In this document: positions 18,353 to 26,916 of the stretch, piece by piece | Layout: every line of letters starts with the position of its first letter | Position numbering within the stretch: position 1 is the stretch's first letter | From: CANIGN01 sp041391385 | GTDB lineage: Bacteria > Bdellovibrionota > UBA2428 | Direction of reading: 5' to 3' | Assembly: GCA_041391385.1 (NCBI GenBank) | Contig: JAWKOD010000002.1 | Span: 558,001-622,000 of the forward strand | Length of the DNA stretch: 64,000 bases | Program-made: the position numbers and the translations under genes | Notes under the pieces: generated by a model | The model's input: only the letters and a program-made list of their open reading frames with translations | The model's database searches: none | Told to the model about the DNA's origin: nothing

Positions 18353-19097
18353 TAATAAGAAATTCAATATAGCGTTAGCTACGGGGCTCTTTCTGTTAGC
18401 AGCAGGGGGGCCCATAGCTTGCGGTAAGAAAACAGGTTCTTCAGCTACAGCAACTACGACTCCTCCGATTGTGAATCCTGGAAGTGACAATACAGATGAT
18501 GAGTATACAAGACGTTGTAGGATTCCAGTAAGGTTCTCTAACGGTGATGCTCACGAAGCGGCACTTGAAGCACTGGTGCAAGCTCGAGTAAATAGAAGAG
18601 AACGACCAACTACAATGTGTATTGCAGCACCTCTTTCGCCCATTAAAAGATTTCCAGCAAGTCTTCGTTTTGAATACGAAGATAATTATGGGTTGCGTTG
18701 GGTAACTTTCCGCAAACAAGATCTTGTTTATAGCGAGCAGGGAAGCACAAAGTTCCGTCTTCTCTATCTCGACATGTACGGATATGTGGAAGTAAACGCA
18801 ACAGGTTCGAACGGTCAGTATTCAGGTGTGGCTCGTCTTGCGAATATAGATGAGAGCTCGTCTTATTTGGACGACATTGAAGAGTTTTTAAATACGATTA
18901 AGCAAACTTGTAATGAGAGTCCTGCAAAATGTTTGAATCCTATATTTGTGACTAACCCTAATAGCTATCGGCCACCAACAGAAACTGAACTTTTACAAAG
19001 AGCATCGGAGGCTTTTCAGGGGCAGCATGGAGCAGAAGTTCACACCTTGGGCACGGTAAGTTTCGATGCCAACTACATAGAGTCGACGCTCTTTTAA
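18342..19097 (+). CDS. Lipoprotein of unknown function, paralogue 2
   Basis: A 251-residue protein with a lipoprotein signal ending GGPIAC (Cys near 27) and a short Thr/Pro/Ser linker. The central domain matches the previous gene (EYED motif, then a Tyr/Gly/Val strand), but the acidic linker is absent. Its ATG lies inside the end of paralogue 1 (11-base overlap), so the two are cotranscribed and probably made in fixed ratio. It ends in a region with EAFQGQHGAEVHTLG. Function unknown; likely an outer-membrane-anchored pair. Confidence 0.75.
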   Translation: MDFNNKKFNIALATGLFLLAAGGPIACGKKTGSSATATTTPPIVNPGSDNTDDEYTRRCRIPVRFSNGDAHEAALEALVQARVNRRERPTTMCIAAPLSPIKRFPASLRFEYEDNYGLRWVTFRKQDLVYSEQGSTKFRLLYLDMYGYVEVNATGSNGQYSGVARLANIDESSSYLDDIEEFLNTIKQTCNESPAKCLNPIFVTNPNSYRPPTETELLQRASEAFQGQHGAEVHTLGTVSFDANYIESTLF

Positions 19098-19134
19098 GCA
19101 TGATATAGAGTCTATCTTTAGAAACGTAGGCTCT

Positions 19135-19742
19135 ATGACAATTAACAATACAGTTATTTCTTTATCCATGACTTCCTCGCAGGCCCTAATGGCGCTCTTC
19201 GATGAGAAGGCTGAAAAGTGTTTAGCTTCTGTTGCCTGGGATAACCTTGATGGAGTTGAGCTCGCTCCATTGTTAGATGAAAAATACAAAGAAATTTTAT
19301 CGAGTGCGAATAGCTCGGGCTTTAAATATGAAATTACAAAAGTATTTGGTGTAGAGGGGCCGGGCTCCTTTACGGGGCTTCGCATTTCGTCTGCTTTTTT
19401 AAAGGCCTCGCAACAGCGCTTCAGGTTCCTTTGGTAGGAATCAGCTCTTGGGATTTATTTGCAGAGGACTTTGCGTTCTCGTTGCGACCCACTAAGGCGC
19501 TGACCTTGACTTTTGACGAGTGCATTGAAAAGGGGTTTAAGTTTTTAGAAGTAAAAGAAAAGAGTGTTGTAGTTTGTGAAAAACCAGAATGCAAAAAAGT
19601 TTTAGGCCTAAAGGATTTTCCGCTTTGGCCAGACTTAAGTGAGCTCCAAAGAGGAACAAGGGCATCACTCCACAAGCAAAACTTTGCATTAAACTACGGT
19701 TATACGCCTGAGTTTGTAACAAGCGCTGGAACTTTAGGTTAA
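19135..19742 (+). pseudogene. tsaB: TsaB (tRNA t6A biosynthesis), split by a -1 frameshift at T TTT TTA
   Basis: The N-terminal part ends in the TsaB signature GVEGPGSFTGLRISSAF. The frame then stops at 19435-19437. In the -1 frame the sequence continues as KGLATALQVPLVGISSWDLF, which matches the expected TsaB sequence, up to the stop at 19742. The switch lies in six T at 19395-19400. The in-frame heptamer 19395-19401 is T TTT TTA, a canonical -1 slippery site with the correct codon phase. One extra T would equally restore one 202-residue frame. TsaB partners TsaD in making t6A on ANN-decoding tRNAs and is essential in many bacteria, so true loss is unlikely unless another copy exists. Confidence 0.85.
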
Positions 19743-19796
19743 GTTTTATATGTAAAATAGATTATTGATTTCAGTGTCTTATGTGAGGTCTTCATG

Positions 19797-19828
19797 TGTT
19801 CTGTTCTGAGTCAGAACACTTTGTTCTG
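19797..19828. promoter_or_regulatory. Candidate operator: TGTTCTG repeats with a 17-bp palindrome
   Basis: TGTTCTGAGTCAGAACA at 19802-19818 is a perfect inverted repeat (8-base arms, one central base). TGTTCTG occurs again at 19797 and 19822 in direct orientation. The cluster lies about 60-90 bases upstream of the start of the TIGR02147-type regulator gene, so an autoregulatory site is plausible. The binding protein is inferred. Confidence 0.5.
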
Positions 19829-19884
19829 TTTTATATTGCATTGAGTTAAGTGGTGATTTAAAAGCTTTCTTGGGTGCAATTAGA

Positions 19885-20649
19885 ATGAATACTGAAATTA
19901 AAAGAGTGCTTTTAGAAGCATACGAGGAACGGAAATTAAAAAATTCTCGCTACTCACTTCGTTCTTTTGCAAAGTATTTAAAACTTCCTCCTTCGACCGT
20001 TGTGGAAATCATGAACACGGCTCGTTCTCCCTCTAAGCGAGTCACTCAAACTATTTGTGAGCGACTTTTTTTAAATCCCGAAGAGTGTCTTCAGCTGTTG
20101 AATGCGCGTAACGCATCTTACTTTCGTCCAGAAAATACAACGCTCTTAGACATGGATACTTTTCATTTAATATCGAGTGCGTTGCATATAGGACTCCTCA
20201 CGCTTATTCAGTGCGATGAGTTTAAAAATGATTCAGAGTGGATGGCTGAACGTCTTAACTCTAGTTCAAGGTTAGTGGAAAAAGCTATTGAACGACTCCT
20301 TCGATTAAAGTTGGTTGTGCCAGACAAAAAACGAGGCTTAAAAGTCGTATCACTTAATATCCAATCATCAGATGGGATAAAGAATATGTCTTTGAGAAAA
20401 AGTCATGCCGAGACTTTAGACCTTGCAAAAGAATCTCTTATGAATGATCCCGTGGAGCTAAGAAGTATCCGATCCATGACTATGGCAATTGATCCGAATT
20501 TACTTCCAGAGGCAGAGGAAAAAATAAAAAAATTCCAAGAGGAACTTTGTGAGTTTTTAGAGTCTGGAAAGAAAAAAGAAGTTTATCGAATGAACATTAA
20601 CTTGTTTCCTCTTACGAGAGTGAAGTTTAAAAAGGGAGATATAAAATGA
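19885..20649 (+). CDS. TIGR02147/DUF4423-type transcriptional regulator
   Basis: A 254-residue protein with an N-terminal helix-turn-helix (YSLRSFAKYLKLPPSTVVEI, where SFAKYL and PSTV are typical). A linker follows, then a second winged-helix-like part (MAERLNSSSRLVEKAIERLL), and the ending KKEVYRMNINLFPLTRV is a family hallmark. This family is expanded in Fibrobacter and Bdellovibrio relatives, usually beside secreted proteins. ATG 19885 is chosen over TTG 19870. The next gene overlaps its stop codon (ATGA), so the regulator probably controls or is coupled to the secreted metallopeptidase. A TGTTCTG palindrome lies upstream. Confidence 0.85.
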   Translation: MNTEIKRVLLEAYEERKLKNSRYSLRSFAKYLKLPPSTVVEIMNTARSPSKRVTQTICERLFLNPEECLQLLNARNASYFRPENTTLLDMDTFHLISSALHIGLLTLIQCDEFKNDSEWMAERLNSSSRLVEKAIERLLRLKLVVPDKKRGLKVVSLNIQSSDGIKNMSLRKSHAETLDLAKESLMNDPVELRSIRSMTMAIDPNLLPEAEEKIKKFQEELCEFLESGKKKEVYRMNINLFPLTRVKFKKGDIK

Positions 20650-22046
20650 AAAATTATCTAGTGGTTTTGTTTGCTATAGGAAGTGCTAACTTTATTTGCG
20701 CTGAAGGTGTTGGTCTCGGAAATGGCGGACTAAGTCGTAGGCAAAGTAATAATCAGTTAAAACTTGTTGAGCACATAGGTGATCAAACTTGCTTTATGGT
20801 AGAGGATAATCATGCTTTGATTCGAGAAGTTGCTCCTAAGCTCGTATCTCGCATACAGGACATTGCTAAAGTGGATCCCGCATTAAGCTTTGCGTTGTGG
20901 ACTGATATCACTGATCTACACATTAGATTATGTCCTTTTCCATTGGAGAAAATCAAGGGCTGCCCTAAGCCGACTCAAAAGGGCGAAATTGTAAGTGGCT
21001 GTCGATTGACTCAAGGAAATACTTTTGGGCAAAAAGTTTACTTGGCCACTCGGGAAGTCCTTAAGCAGCATGATCGACCTGAATATATTTTTATTCACGA
21101 ATCCTTGCATAGTATTATCCCTGGAAATGATCAGGCTCACCAGCAAAACGTGAATGAGTTTAGCGATTATCTCTATGATCATGAAGGTATGCTCAGCCGA
21201 GACTTGATTAGTAGATTTCTTGTAGAAGAAATGAAATCTAATTACCAAAGAAAGGCAACAATAGACTCTAGCTCTTATGACAGTAATGCTGAGGCATTAG
21301 AATTAGCAATGTCACTAGTACTTTCACCAGGAACTTCAGAGGAAACTTTGTGCCTTCTTAAAAATTTGGGACTTAGGAGTTCAGATACTTATACAGATCC
21401 TGTTACTAAAATAATGAAAAAACTTGTTGAGAAAAAAAATTACTGGCCTTTATGGCCCTCAGATTGTTCTTCGTATTCATCAAGTTACCGCACACGGGTT
21501 TTCGAGATACTCGGTGGAGATTTTGCAAAGATGTTTAAGGTTGCTGGAAGTGTTTATTCTACTGGTATGAGCGCAAGCGATTTTGATTATTCTTTATTTG
21601 ATTGCAATTGGTACGCTAAGGCAGACAATGTGTCTAAGGCAGAGAGCCTTAGTTGGGCCTGGAATGGTATCTACCGTATTCAAAAACAATTGCAAGGCAG
21701 GAGTGCTTCGTGGTCAGAGGAAGAACAAGCGCTTCTTGTTATTTACTTCCAATACTTTCCTGATGTCATAAAGGAGTCTGAAAATCTTAAGGTTTTTTAT
21801 GTTCACTTCTCTTTAAGCCCTCTCGTTTATAAATTGGTAGAAGAGGAAGCCAAAGGTGCCGCGGAAAGCTTAACGTATCATTACGAAGCTCGAAAGTTTT
21901 GCAGGGAGAATTTTTCCTGGGATTCACAAAATAAAGAGTGGGTAAAGCAGAGAGCTTCTACAAGAAATAGGAGTTCGACCAAGATTGAATCAAGTCCTGC
22001 TAAGGGAAGCGCCGTGAGTCGATTTTTCGGGAAACTTTTTAAGTGA
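20646..22046 (+). CDS. Secreted HExxH putative metallopeptidase
   Basis: A 466-residue exported protein: signal peptide (MKNYLVVLFAIGSANFICA), then GVGLGNGG, a start-of-mature-protein pattern I associate with Bdellovibrio secreted proteins. Zinc motif HESLH at 151-155 sits in YIFIHESLHSIIPGND, suggesting a metallopeptidase, with possible third ligands nearby (H165 or later Glu/His). Cysteines at about 49, 96, 106 and 119 may form disulphides. The C-terminal half has no recognised domain and ends in a basic KIESSPAKG tail. It is coupled to the TIGR02147 regulator gene. Peptidase activity is inferred from the motif only. Confidence 0.78.
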   Translation: MKNYLVVLFAIGSANFICAEGVGLGNGGLSRRQSNNQLKLVEHIGDQTCFMVEDNHALIREVAPKLVSRIQDIAKVDPALSFALWTDITDLHIRLCPFPLEKIKGCPKPTQKGEIVSGCRLTQGNTFGQKVYLATREVLKQHDRPEYIFIHESLHSIIPGNDQAHQQNVNEFSDYLYDHEGMLSRDLISRFLVEEMKSNYQRKATIDSSSYDSNAEALELAMSLVLSPGTSEETLCLLKNLGLRSSDTYTDPVTKIMKKLVEKKNYWPLWPSDCSSYSSSYRTRVFEILGGDFAKMFKVAGSVYSTGMSASDFDYSLFDCNWYAKADNVSKAESLSWAWNGIYRIQKQLQGRSASWSEEEQALLVIYFQYFPDVIKESENLKVFYVHFSLSPLVYKLVEEEAKGAAESLTYHYEARKFCRENFSWDSQNKEWVKQRASTRNRSSTKIESSPAKGSAVSRFFGKLFK

Positions 22047-22051
22047 AGACT

Positions 22052-22642
22052 TTAGGTTAAGTTTTTTATCCAGAACTGGAGTGATTTTGGACTTTCTTTA
22101 GCTTCACCAATTTCTTTCCACTCGAGCTCGACGGTTAAATCTTTTTTAAGTTGGTAGTTGAGTTTGCTCCAAAGGTTTTCTGGAGAAAAGTACGAGTCGG
22201 GTTTACGAGGATCATTGGAACTACGTTGAACTGAGCAAAACCCACACCGGTTTACTTTTGGAATAGATCGCGCAAAGTTTTCTCTCAGTTCAAAAAATTT
22301 TTTCCCAAATCCGTTGCCGCGGTATTTTTTTTGAATAATAGATTCACCAAAGTAAACAAAGGAATCTTCTTTGTAAAATGGGTTGAGAGCAGTTCTAATG
22401 TTGAGGTTTTCTTCGGGAAGGTGAATCGCTGTACTTGCGCCAACAAGCTTATCTTTGTTCCAGAGTGCAACAACGAGGCTATTTTTGCTCGAAAAATAAC
22501 GATCAAGGTATTTGAGCTCGTACTCAATGTTTCCCTCGTAGAGATAGGGATACTCGTGAAAGACTTCGATTCGAAGTGCGGCAAGGGGAGCGAGTATTCT
22601 CCGGGCTTCTGCACCTTGAAGGAGTTCGATTTTGAATGCCAT
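22052..22642 (-). CDS. GNAT family N-acetyltransferase
   Basis: A 196-residue cytoplasmic acetyltransferase. The acetyl-CoA pyrophosphate-binding segment is IIQKKYRGNGFGKKFFELRE (the Q/R-x-x-G-x-G/A pattern). An upstream strand VVALWNKDKLVGASTAI and YFGESII complete the core. The N-terminal RIEVFHEYPYLYEG resembles GNATs that act on small molecules. Substrate unknown. It converges with the metallopeptidase gene across five bases and is divergent from the S1 peptidase gene. Confidence 0.85.
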   Translation of the reverse strand: MAFKIELLQGAEARRILAPLAALRIEVFHEYPYLYEGNIEYELKYLDRYFSSKNSLVVALWNKDKLVGASTAIHLPEENLNIRTALNPFYKEDSFVYFGESIIQKKYRGNGFGKKFFELRENFARSIPKVNRCGFCSVQRSSNDPRKPDSYFSPENLWSKLNYQLKKDLTVELEWKEIGEAKESPKSLQFWIKNLT

Positions 22643-22735
22643 TCTGAGTAGTTATTTACTGGGGAATTTGTTGAATGACTCAGTTAGAAGCGGGAAACAG
22701 TTGACGCTGTGCGTAGGACTTGTTATTGACTCAAT

Positions 22736-23767
22736 GTGATCTATCTTCTTCAAATTCTAGTCCTTGTATTGAGTGTATCTTTTGGAATAGCCAAGCCAGG
22801 GTTTTATCCCAAAAATCATAGTGAAATTCCTTCTGATCTATCTCAAAAAGCAGAGGCTGTATTTTATATTGTTCCCCTTTGTGAGGGGAGTTGTTTTAAT
22901 GTCCCCGCATCTGAGTACTCTGCATGTGCTGAAGGAACCCGAAAGGGGAATATCTTTAGACAATTAGTTTGTAAGGAACTTCGTGAGTGTGATCGTCAAA
23001 ATTTAAAAGAGTGTCCAGTTCCTTACTTAACTTCGGGAACTGCGTTTCTCGCAGAAGCACCTGATACTCTCTATACGGCCTTTCACGTTTTTGAAAAGTT
23101 TTATGTAAAAGCTATTGGTGAGGGTTCGGTTTTGGAAACCTCTATAAACTTTTTACTTTATAATGATGAAGATACTCTTGTTTTAGATACGAGGACTTTA
23201 GCAGAAAAAACTTACGCTTCAGTTTGCGCCCCACCGATGAAATACTTAGAAAATTATATTCACTCAAAAGGTCTTTCTGACCTAGTTCCTCTCCCTCCAA
23301 TGCTAGAGCCTTTAGATTTTATGCAAATAAAGCTAGCGACTGACCTTTCTTATCGGCCCTTGAAAGTTCTCAGTGAGCCCTTAGCTCCAGGTTCTGATCT
23401 TTATATTGCGGGCTACCCAATGCCTTCAGAAGATAGAGAAAAAAAATATGGAGTACCTGATTCAGATGGAGTTCATTTTAGTTTTACAAAAGGAAAGGCA
23501 ATCAACTCTGTACAGGCATTAGAGATAAAAAATGCAAAATCTTTAATTGCACAAAATCAGTTTATTGTAAGTGATGCAGATGGATTGCCGGGGATGAGTG
23601 GTGGACCAATACTTAATGGAGCGGGAGAAGTTGTCGGAGTCTTTACTACGATTCCAGCAGCAGAAGAGAACGCTCCATTGGCAGAATTTCATTCTATGAA
23701 AACTTGGGGCCCATCTTTCTATTGGATGAAACACTTTATGGAAGTCGCCCCCATCATAAAGAAGTAA
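22736..23767 (+). CDS. Secreted trypsin-like (S1) serine peptidase
   Basis: A 343-residue exported protein with a signal peptide (about residues 1-19). The catalytic triad is visible: His117 in SGTAFLAEAPDTLYTAFHVF (usually TAAHV), Asp194 in LDFMQIKL, and Ser288 in GLPGMSGGPILNGAGEVVGV. Extra cysteines near the N-terminus (49, 53, 64, 79, 85 and 93) suggest disulphide stabilisation. Such proteins may degrade prey or environmental protein. It starts at a GTG with no clear ribosome site. Confidence 0.88.
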   Translation: MIYLLQILVLVLSVSFGIAKPGFYPKNHSEIPSDLSQKAEAVFYIVPLCEGSCFNVPASEYSACAEGTRKGNIFRQLVCKELRECDRQNLKECPVPYLTSGTAFLAEAPDTLYTAFHVFEKFYVKAIGEGSVLETSINFLLYNDEDTLVLDTRTLAEKTYASVCAPPMKYLENYIHSKGLSDLVPLPPMLEPLDFMQIKLATDLSYRPLKVLSEPLAPGSDLYIAGYPMPSEDREKKYGVPDSDGVHFSFTKGKAINSVQALEIKNAKSLIAQNQFIVSDADGLPGMSGGPILNGAGEVVGVFTTIPAAEENAPLAEFHSMKTWGPSFYWMKHFMEVAPIIKK

Positions 23768-23832
23768 AGAAACACGTGTAAGCCTTTTTTTCTTGCCAAA
23801 GCTAAGAGGCAAATTTTAGAAGGACTTCCTAT

Positions 23833-25146
23833 ATGGTGCTTCGACTTTTCTTTTCATTTATCTTAATTTTCACTCTTTCATTGCGCTCGGAAGCTCAAAA
23901 TAACGAACTTTCTTTTCCTGAATTCCTAAAAGCAGTTTCGAAAGATGAGCCGAATATGACATCTTTGATTGAAAAAGTATTTAGCCAGCTTTTAGGACGT
24001 GATTATCTTACAAGTGAGCAGTTGCAGAAGATAAGCTATGTCATTCAAACAAAGGATTTTGAGAAATTTCAACGTTTCCCTACTTTAACCTTAAGTGACC
24101 TAAGAAAAATTCAAGGTTTAAAAAAAATTGATGCCGAAGAAGCTTCAATTGCATCAGCGCCAATTAAGGATGCTCTTGAAAATATTTTTAGCTCTGAATG
24201 TAGTGAAAAACTTCCTGAAGCCAAAATCGTTGTAGCCAGTATTCCTGATCTTAAGGGGGGTAATGCCCAAGATCCAGATGCTTCTGATTGTAAGGTCGAT
24301 CGCAGCATTAAGCTTGCAAGATTACTTAGTTCGTTAATTCGAAATGATGGATCTGAAGTTACATACCAAAACAATGTGCTCCGAACACCTGAGGATCTTA
24401 TGAGAGCACTCCTTAGTTCCGGACATCACGTTGTTATGACGAATGAAAAAAACTATGCAGATTTTAATGGCTGGAGTTATAAGGGCAAAGCTGTTCGTAC
24501 GCCACTTTGGATAGACACCGAAGTGGATTTAGATACGGGTGAAAGGCTTGTTATTCCTGCAGGTCACAGTGCACTTGTTTTTCGTGTCACTGGGGGTGAC
24601 TTAATTCAAGAAGCTCAAGTGAGTTTTTACTTCGGGACTCTGGGGGTGAATTTTTATCCAGATGTAGAGCTACGACCGAAGTGGAATGAATCAAAAGTAT
24701 TCTATGCTGTTGATAGTTTAGATGTACGGCAGCGGGATGAGATTCTCGCAGCTTTGGATGTTATTGGACGCTACTCCGAGCGCCATATCCTAGAAATAAA
24801 GACCTTGGGACCGCTTCCAATGCAGGGCTATGGCTATCTTGGTGTGTGCAATGATTCGGTTGCAGTCGTTGAGCTTTTAACTCATTCAAAGAATATGGAT
24901 CTTAGTAAAATAAGCGCTTTCCCCTTAGGGCGGGCAAAAGAGCTCAATCAAAAGTTAGATATTACCGATGATCTGAGCGAAGCTTTCGCTTTGCTCCCCA
25001 AGGATTTGGATGTCGTTCCAGAGCGAGCAGATTTACTTCGTCGAGTATTGCGAATGAATCCCTTTGGAAGGGATTATGAAAAGTTCTTTGATCCAGATTT
25101 GGCTCGTCAAATACAACAGGTTGAAAAAGAACTTTTAGTTCCTTAG
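23833..25146 (+). CDS. Secreted protein of unknown function
   Basis: A 437-residue protein with a signal peptide (cleavage near SEAQ, residue 22) and no recognised domain. Visible elements are an acidic/helical N-terminal third, then a beta-rich middle (LWIDTEVDLDTGERLVIPAG, SALVFRVTGGDLIQEAQVSF), and a helical C-terminus. Two cysteines in the first half (SSECSEK and SDCKVD) and one in GVCNDS might form disulphides. AAGGA stands about ten bases before the ATG. It follows the S1 peptidase gene on the same strand. Confidence 0.72.
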   Translation: MVLRLFFSFILIFTLSLRSEAQNNELSFPEFLKAVSKDEPNMTSLIEKVFSQLLGRDYLTSEQLQKISYVIQTKDFEKFQRFPTLTLSDLRKIQGLKKIDAEEASIASAPIKDALENIFSSECSEKLPEAKIVVASIPDLKGGNAQDPDASDCKVDRSIKLARLLSSLIRNDGSEVTYQNNVLRTPEDLMRALLSSGHHVVMTNEKNYADFNGWSYKGKAVRTPLWIDTEVDLDTGERLVIPAGHSALVFRVTGGDLIQEAQVSFYFGTLGVNFYPDVELRPKWNESKVFYAVDSLDVRQRDEILAALDVIGRYSERHILEIKTLGPLPMQGYGYLGVCNDSVAVVELLTHSKNMDLSKISAFPLGRAKELNQKLDITDDLSEAFALLPKDLDVVPERADLLRRVLRMNPFGRDYEKFFDPDLARQIQQVEKELLVP

Positions 25147-25211
25147 GATATTTTCCTTTGCTGCTTATGTTTTGTGCAGTTGAGGAATCTCTATTCAGAT
25201 TTTAGACAGAG

Positions 25212-25256
25212 CTTAACCTAAGCTTAACCCTATCTTAACATGGCCTCGCGTACTCT
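25212..25256 (+). promoter_or_regulatory. Pho-box-like triple direct repeat with promoter
   Basis: CTTAAC occurs at 25212, 25223 and 25234, exactly 11 bases apart, followed after 11 bases by TACTCT (25251-25256), a possible -10 element. Direct repeats with 11-base period that overlap the -35 position are the usual arrangement for PhoB/PhoP-type OmpR-family activators. The exact regulator is inferred. The gene served starts at 25265. Confidence 0.55.
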
Positions 25257-25264
25257 AAGAGCAT

Positions 25265-26025
25265 ATGGGCGCAGCTAACATTATTAAAAATAATCGAAGT
25301 TTTTTCATGTTTTCTTTTTTCCTTACTTTTGTTTTTATAGCTAAACCTTTGTTTGCTGAAGAATTCAGAAGAGAAGCAGTTCTAAGAGAAGCAGTTGTAA
25401 GTGATACCAAAACTTTTCTCGCACCGAAGAAAGACCTTAAACTACGAGTTCTAGAAAACGCTCAGAAGCGCGCTATTGTGTTAGGGGTCCTTAAAGGATT
25501 GGTGAAGAGAGAAAATGATCTTGCTAATCAAATAAGTTCTATTGAGGTAGGGGTTATGCAATCTCTGGTTGATGAAAATCAAATATCGGAAACAGAAATT
25601 GAAAGTCCTACTTATTTTTCTGATTGGTTTAAAAAACTTACGGAGAAGCTAAATTTAAAGAGCTTTCTGCACAAGCTGAAGCAGAACTTAAACTTAATAA
25701 GGGAGAGCCTTCCTCAGACGGTCTGGCTGTAGAGACAGAAGTTCTCGCTAAAATTGAGTTTATGAAAAAGAATTCTCCTCAGTATGCTGCGCTTTACGAT
25801 GAGTTTCTATTAACTAAGAAAAGGATTGAAAATCTCACAGCAGTATCGGGCATTGCGCAGAGTGCTCTTGAGCCAGATCAGCCTGAAAGATTACCGAGCT
25901 GGTTTAAGGTTTCGGGTGAGTCTGTGGATTCAGGTATCGCAAATAGTCACATTGATACAAGTAATGACACAGGTATCTTAAGCCCACGAAGAGATCAAAG
26001 TAACGATCCTATCGAGGTTCAGTAA
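25265..26025 (+). pseudogene. Secreted protein of unknown function, interrupted by a one-base frameshift
   Basis: The frame from ATG 25265 encodes a signal-peptide-like start (SFFMFSFFLTFVFIAKPLFA) and a helical region, then stops near 25732. A second frame ends at 26025 and, read backwards from its ATG at 25762, stays open to about 25637 with sensible sequence (TYGEAKFKELSAQAEAELKL). The frames join at six A (25631-25636); one more A would give one continuous protein of about 253 aa. The restored protein is Lys/Glu-rich and helical with a Ser/Asp-rich C-terminus. No family recognised. The Pho-box-like repeat upstream suggests that the gene is or was under phosphate-type control. An alternative start is ATG 25304. 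Confidence 0.7.
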
Positions 26026-26032
26026 GAGCACT

Positions 26033-26833
26033 CTAAGATGATTCTCTTTCCATTTTTCTAAATTTGCTTAAAAAGGCAGCAATGTGAGACGGGGTTTTCT
26101 TTAATTTTTCAGTGCAAAAATAAACGGGTTGCCGCGCACCTGTAATGGGAGTGGCTTTTTTGAGGTGATGTTTTTTAGCAAGCGAAAGGGGGATGATAGT
26201 ACTGCCCACCTCAGATTTCGTTAACTCCAGGGCAGCGTTGAGCGAGTTGACGCGAATGGTGTTTTGGTAACTCACAGGAACTCGTCCCCAAATATCTTCG
26301 TATGGCACAAAAACAATACGTGTGTTGAATCCTTCGACGTTGTGATGATTGGCTGCTAAACATGGAATCTCATCGTAAACATGGATGGCATCAGCTCCAC
26401 TCATGTCACTTGTTTTGTTAGAGATAACAATGTTCAAGTTACCTTGCCGTAACTGATCCATGAGCCAAGCCGGTGGACCAACAGCAATATCAAGAGGCAT
26501 GTCATGGTGATGTTTTTTGATAAAACCTAAAAGCTTATCTTCAAAAATGGATTGCAAACAACCAATTCGTATGGGACTGAATCCCGGGGTTTTATTCAAA
26601 AGTTGCTCCGCGCTCTCAGTGAATTTTAAAGTGGATTGCAACAAGTCGCGACCAACTTTGGTGAGGACGAGCTTGCGTGCATGTCGCTCAAATAATATCT
26701 GGCCGACACTTTCTTCAAGGAGATTGAGTTGACGGCTAATAGCAGAAACAGCAATGCCCAATTCTCGCGCTGCGGAAGAAAGTGAGCCGTTTTTGCCGAT
26801 GGCAACAAATGCGGATAGATAACGAAAGTCCAT
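26033..26833 (-). CDS. LysR-family transcriptional regulator
   Basis: A 266-residue regulator. The N-terminal winged helix is typical (LSAFVAIGKNGSLSSAAREL, then AVSAISRQLNLLEESVGQ, LFERHARKLVLT and a long linker helix). The periplasmic-binding-protein-like effector domain follows (IRIGCLQS, LDIAVGPPAWLMDQLRQG, EVGSTIIPLSLAKKHHL). It is slightly shorter than the usual ~300 residues. It is divergent from the PTP-like phytase gene, with a palindrome between them, so regulation of that gene is likely. Its inducer is unknown. Confidence 0.92.
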   Translation of the reverse strand: MDFRYLSAFVAIGKNGSLSSAARELGIAVSAISRQLNLLEESVGQILFERHARKLVLTKVGRDLLQSTLKFTESAEQLLNKTPGFSPIRIGCLQSIFEDKLLGFIKKHHHDMPLDIAVGPPAWLMDQLRQGNLNIVISNKTSDMSGADAIHVYDEIPCLAANHHNVEGFNTRIVFVPYEDIWGRVPVSYQNTIRVNSLNAALELTKSEVGSTIIPLSLAKKHHLKKATPITGARQPVYFCTEKLKKTPSHIAAFLSKFRKMERESS

Positions 26834-26843
26834 ATGCTTATAA

Positions 26844-26867
26844 TTCTAAAAATTAGAACGATATAAT
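26844..26867. promoter_or_regulatory. LysR-type operator and phytase promoter
   Basis: TTCTAA-AAA-TTAGAA at 26844-26858 is a perfect inverted repeat eleven bases upstream of the lysR start codon. TATAAT at 26862-26867 on the plus strand would be the -10 of the phytase gene, and the palindrome would fall within its promoter spacer. This layout suits autoregulation plus divergent control. Confidence 0.5.
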
Positions 26868-26916
26868 GCAATCTTTATAATTTAAATACAGGCATGACCC
26901 GGTTATAACGCAACGC

